Positions 6,997-9,851 of a stretch of DNA of 9,851 nucleotides are shown here, one piece after another. Every line of letters starts with the position of its first letter. Positions within the stretch are counted from its first letter, which is position 1. A program made the position numbers and the translations under genes. The notes beneath the pieces were generated by a model, which was given only the letters and a program-made list of their open reading frames with translations, did not search any database and was not told where the DNA came from. This stretch comes from CAZFNU01 sp964520445 (GTDB lineage Bacteria > Patescibacteriota > Minisyncoccia > UBA6257 > JAKLIH01): contig CAZFNU010000028.1 of NCBI GenBank assembly GCA_964520445.1, forward strand, positions 1 to 9,851, in the 5' to 3' direction.

Positions 6997-7314
6997 CTAA
7001 TATCTTAATCCTAATTTAGTAAAACTAGCTTCAATTTTGTCATGTTCTTTTGCGTGTAATACTTTATATCTCTCAAGATCATCTTTGGTATTTCTTGTTC
7101 TACGTTCAGAGATATCTACAGTTTCTTCTATATCATCTAATTTTTGTGCAATATCGTCAAAATTTTGATTAAGAATTATTGTAAGATCATTAAATTGTTT
7201 ATTGATATTATCAAACTTTTTATCGATCTTTTTATCATATTCTTTAAAGGCACCTGTTATAACTTCTGTTAAGATAGCCTTAGTAATTGGTTCTTGGTTT
7301 TTTTGTTTTTTCAT
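6997..7314 (-). CDS. Small coiled-coil protein of unknown function
   Basis: This is a 105-aa soluble, highly charged protein (Lys, Asp, Glu, Asn-rich), with no signal peptide or membrane segment. Residues about 24-75 show heptad-like repeats (KKIDKKFDNINKQFNDL, NQNFDDIAQKLDDIEE) that predict a long coiled coil, followed by a basic patch (SERRTRNTKDDLERYK). Short proteins of this style are common in CPR genomes, but I know of no demonstrated role. It has no Trp and ends with TAG at 6997-6999. It lies between the kinase gene and the CIRCE promoter, transcribed in the same direction, and has its own strong promoter candidate. The start is MKKQKN at 7312-7314, with the local ACT-ATG context and no ribosome-binding site. 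Confidence 0.85.
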   Translation of the reverse strand: MKKQKNQEPITKAILTEVITGAFKEYDKKIDKKFDNINKQFNDLTIILNQNFDDIAQKLDDIEETVDISERRTRNTKDDLERYKVLHAKEHDKIEASFTKLGLRY

Positions 7315-7346
7315 AGTATATGTTTGAAATATTTAATTATAGTCTA

Positions 7347-7375
7347 AGTATATTCTTTTTTTAATAAAAAATCAA
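7347..7375 (-). promoter_or_regulatory. Promoter of the coiled-coil gene
   Basis: The -35 TTGATT (7370-7375), 17-base A/T-only spacer apart from one G, and -10 TATACT (7347-7352). The expected start near 7340 gives a leader of about 26 bases. It lies in the gap after the kinase stop. Confidence 0.7.
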
Positions 7376-7399
7376 TATTGACACAAACTAATTAATGAA

Positions 7400-8734
7400 C
7401 TATAATATATTAAGAGGTTTTTGATATTGAGGAGGAATTAAAGAGGGGTCAGCAGGAAGAGTAAAATGGAAAGTAGTTCCCCTTTTCTCAACTGATTCAA
7501 CCCAAATCTTACCCCCATGGTTTTCAATAATATTTTTAACTATATGTAGTCCTAATCCAGTTCCTCTTGTTTCTTGTTTAACTACATTTTCAGCTCTAAA
7601 GAATTTAGCAAACATATTGGGTAAATCTTTAGCAGGAACTCCCATACCGGTATCTTGGATATCTATTTGGATATATGGTTTATCAGTTAATTTTTGAATA
7701 TTAATTCTGATTTCTCCATTTTGAACATTGTATTTGATACCATTATCAATTAAATTCTGAATTGCTACTTTTAATTTATCTTTATCAATAGCTAGAGGTA
7801 ATAAAGGAGGATTCGGCTTAGCAATTAATATTTTAATATTCTTTTCCATGCATTTAGGACCATATAAGTTAATAACTTCATCAAATAAAGATTCTAATTG
7901 AGCAGGTTTAAAATTGTATTCAGATTTCCCCTCTTCAATCTTAGCTGCTTCTAATAGGTCTTCAATGGTTTTTTTCATTTCTTCAATAGCGTCAGTAGAT
8001 AAATTAATAATTTCTTTTTGTTTATCATTTAATGGGCCCGTTGACTCATTTTTTAGCATATCAAAACTTCAAGCAACTCCTGTAATAGGAGTACGTAATT
8101 GATGGGCTGCTACTGTAATAAAATCAGATTTTAATTTTAATAATTGTTCTTCTCTAGTTCTGTCTTTGATAATTTTAATAAAGATTGTAGATCCACTAAA
8201 TTTATTAATAATTCTATTAGTAATAATTTCTAATATTTTTTCTTCAGGAGATTCTAATTTCAAAACTACTTTACTAGGATAATCTGTAGTAGTCATGCGG
8301 TAGATAGTAGGAGAAAGAGTAGGAAAAACTATTTTAGCTAATAAAGATAATTTAGGGTTATTATCCCATTCTGGGGTTATAATCTTACCTAATAAATCTG
8401 ATTTTTTAACTCCACAGATATGTTCCAAAGATTCATTAACAGAAATTATTTGAAATTTTTGAGTATAGGATATAACCCCATCTCCCATACTTTCTAGTAT
8501 TCCGTTAGTTTGAGCTTTTTCTGTTTCAACTTTGGATATTCTGTCTAAGAAATCAATGAAGATAACAAATAAAATTAAAGATAAAATAGCGATAATTACA
8601 TTAATTATTTGGGATAAGATAATGGGTAAATTAAAATTAAGAATACTAAATAAAGTTATTAAGATAATTAAACTTAAATCTATAGCTATAACCGTGAATC
8701 TTCAATTTTTGATGTTACGAAGTAGTTTTTTCAT
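7400..8734 (-). CDS. Membrane-bound PAS sensor histidine kinase (needs UGA = Trp)
   Basis: This 444-aa kinase starts at ATG 8732-8734 and ends with TAG. The N-terminus has a basic stretch and two hydrophobic segments (about residues 13-55) with almost no external loop. A linker and a PAS domain follow (about 80-190: MGDGVISYTQKFQIISVNES, ICGVKKSDLLGK). The HisKA dimerisation helix carries His211 in HQLRTPITGVAW, and the ATPase domain has the N box (NLIDNGIKYN, about 327-336), G1 DTGMG (361-365), F box FAKFF (375-379) and G2 GTGLGLH (391-397). UGA at 8702-8704 (residue 11) and 8069-8071 (residue 222) would break it in the standard code. Residue 222 is the position where CPR HQLRTP kinases commonly have Trp. 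All catalytic motifs are present. No response regulator is visible, so the partner is elsewhere. It is probably co-transcribed with the 94-aa gene 30 bases upstream. Confidence 0.95.
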
Positions 8735-8764
8735 TTTTTTAATTAATTTGTTGGATTTATTTGA

Positions 8765-9049
8765 TTACATTTTAGAGTAATCAATTGGAGTTTTTTTTAT
8801 AATTTCTATTAACTCTTGCCTAGTTTTAGTATTGTATTCTTCTTTTGTGGCTTTGGGAATATTTTTTCAATTTTTTCCAATAAAGTTTATAATCCCCATG
8901 GAGACTTCGGTGGAAAGACCAAATAGATTTTTAATCTTAGCAAATTTAAGATAATGTTCTAGTTGAATTTCTAGGAAGACATTAAATTGTTCAACTTCAT
9001 TGTTGGTTAACACCCGAGCATCTTTTTTTCTTAAAAAAGAGAAAGACAT
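8765..9049 (-). CDS. 94-aa protein of unknown function (needs UGA = Trp)
   Basis: I do not recognise this protein. It starts at ATG 9047-9049 with the local AAT-ATG context. It reads through one UGA (8867-8869, residue 61, in GKNWKNIPKATKEE) and ends at TAA 8765-8767. It has no signal peptide or membrane segment and is rich in Lys, Glu, Ile and Asn. Predicted to be mainly helical, the C-terminal third is a charged helix (TRQELIEIIKKTP). The stop lies 30 bases before the kinase ATG in the same frame, so the two are probably co-transcribed. Whether it works with the kinase is unknown. Without UGA as Trp it would be a 60-aa stub, and the following 33 codons would be unexplained open frame. Confidence 0.7.
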
Positions 9050-9083
9050 ATTTTGAATCTAATTTTATTTATTAATTTAATGT

Positions 9084-9092
9084 ATTTTATCA
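9084..9092 (-). promoter_or_regulatory. Possible extended -10 for the 94-aa gene and kinase
   Basis: TGATAAAAT matches an extended -10 (TGnTAtAAT) about 35 bases before the ATG. No convincing -35 exists at the right distance. That position is occupied by one arm of the inverted repeat at 9100-9140, so the call is weak. Confidence 0.3.
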
Positions 9093-9099
9093 TATTTTC

Positions 9100-9140
9100 T
9101 CGGAATCGTCCTGTATGTGTCAGGGACACATTGATTCCGA
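9100..9140. repeat. Nested inverted repeat (two-level hairpin)
   Basis: Outer arms TCGGAATC (9100-9107) and GATTCCGA (9133-9140) pair over 8 bases. Inside, TGTGTC (9116-9121) and GACACA (9125-9130) pair over 6 bases around an AGG loop. It is GC-rich against its surroundings. It starts about 30 bases after the LamG stop, but no T-run follows on either strand, so it is not a classical terminator. It could be a REP-like element, a transcript-end structure or an operator for the next gene. Confidence 0.7.
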
Positions 9141-9171
9141 AACCATCGTCTTTATAAGGTCAATTTACTTT

Positions 9172-9851
9172 TTATTGATATCTTCCCTTAGTTTTGTTAT
9201 ATCTAGACATAACCTCATCTGCACTCAATCCCCTATTATATATCCTTACTTCATCAAGGGAGCCATCGGTAAGTTTATAGGCACCTGAATTAAGGGCACC
9301 AATATATCTTGTTCTAATGATTGAAGGGAACAATGGAGTACCCGTAAGAGTTTTCGTTACGTCAAACTGAACTCCATTTCTATAAGCTTTTAATGTTTTA
9401 CCAGTATAGTCACAAACAAATACAATATTAATATATTGATTATCTAGCCCAGTGAAAAAACCAGAAAACAAGGGCTCTACTCTTATAGATCCATTACTGT
9501 AATTAAAAGTAACATTATCTGTACCAGCACCTCTGTAAGTAAAAATGAGTCCAGTGGTACCATCAGTAGAATCACCAATTAATGTTTGATGTATTCCAAC
9601 CTTAGCCACACTCTTCATCCACGCCTCTATAGTAAGTATCCCTGTATCAGGTATAGCAAAAGAAGGGGTTTGGATATAGGAAGTACCAGCCACAGGATAG
9701 TACATAGTCATCTCTCCTGATGTAACAGCTGTTCAGACAGGGGTGTTGTAAAGAGTACCTGTATTATTCCTCCCAGAACTATCATAGGTAGTAGTTCCAC
9801 TACCTTCCAAGAATTTGTAGTTTAAGATTAAGTTAGTATCCCTCACAACAG
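9172..9851 (-). CDS. LamG/concanavalin-like surface protein, N-terminus beyond window (needs UGA = Trp)
   Basis: The visible 225 residues are the C-terminal part of a larger protein whose start lies beyond base 9851. They form one LamG-type (Laminin_G_3-like) beta-sandwich: NYKFLEGSGTTTYDSSGRNN near the window edge, TLYNTPVWTA, TIEAWMKS, YINIVFVCDYTGKTLKAYRNG, and the family's closing motif SLDEVRIYNRGLSADEV. The UGA at 9733-9735 encodes the Trp of PVWTA, where these domains typically have Trp. A UGG Trp occurs in EAWMKS. The protein ends KTKGRYQ and TAA at 9172-9174, immediately after the domain. Such domains bind carbohydrate or protein ligands on extracellular proteins. In CPR they can be fused to pilin-type N-termini, but that cannot be judged here. 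No anchor motif is visible. Confidence 0.9.

Noticed and set aside
7914..8780. Plus-strand open frames of 62 and 82 codons over the kinase
   Set aside because: Antisense to the kinase ATPase/HisKA and membrane segments. The hydrophobic look is the complement of AT-rich membrane codons.
1..9851. UGA read as glycine (code 25 of Gracilibacteria and Absconditabacteria)
   Set aside because: The anchor positions in the pilins, kinase and LamG domain are Trp in the families, and one UGA aligns with UGG in a paralogue.
1..9851. UGA as selenocysteine
   Set aside because: Too many sites in unrelated proteins, none at redox motifs, and Trp is the expected residue.
1..9851. Mycoplasma-like Mollicutes as the source, because they use UGA = Trp
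   Set aside because: Type IV pilin-like proteins and a PAS histidine kinase are not expected there, and the pilin type fits CPR bacteria.
1..9851. tRNA, rRNA, CRISPR arrays, insertion sequences
   Set aside because: I saw no cloverleaf, repeat-spacer pattern, transposase or terminal repeats in the non-coding gaps, all of which are short.

Overview
The window is an AT-rich stretch in which every gene I can support lies on the minus strand. I read it as a candidate-phyla-radiation (Patescibacteria-like) bacterium that translates UGA as tryptophan. The lineage call rests on the two short type IV pilin-like proteins with characteristic GFTLVELMIV and ALNP..L..ARD.QR sequences, the HQLRTP histidine kinase, the LamG surface protein, and very compact spacing with starts that lack a Shine-Dalgarno sequence. 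The code call rests on 17 in-frame UGA codons in eight reading frames. At the positions where I know the family well, these fall on conserved Trp residues. One aligns without gaps with a UGG codon in the neighbouring paralogous pilin. All eleven visible gene ends are UAA or UAG. Read with the standard code, many of these genes look broken; read with UGA = Trp, they become intact.

Layout in the direction of transcription, right to left. (1) 9851-9172: C-terminal part of a LamG-domain surface protein. It is followed by a nested inverted repeat (9100-9140). (2) 9049-7400: a 94-aa protein of unknown function, then a membrane PAS histidine kinase (444 aa), probably one transcript. (3) 7314-6997: a 105-aa coiled-coil protein with its own promoter. 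(4) 6963-3787: a CIRCE-controlled hrcA-grpE-dnaK heat-shock operon. (5) 3714-1833: a 334-aa multi-spanning membrane protein of unknown function and a zinc-finger-less dnaJ. These two are 1 bp apart and have their own predicted promoter just after dnaK. (6) 1705-1097 and 909-298: two paralogous type IV pilin-like proteins, each behind a near-identical promoter; a terminator separates them. (7) 286 to beyond base 1: a membrane protein 11 bases after the second pilin. It is visible only when UGA is read as Trp.

Functionally, HrcA binding at CIRCE should repress hrcA-grpE-dnaK. DnaJ is separated from that control by the unknown membrane gene and its promoter. The pilins, the downstream membrane protein and the LamG protein point to surface attachment or a type IV pilus-like machine. 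The kinase has no response regulator inside the window. I see no tRNA, rRNA, CRISPR array, insertion sequence or origin of replication. No stretch longer than 300 bases lacks a gene.
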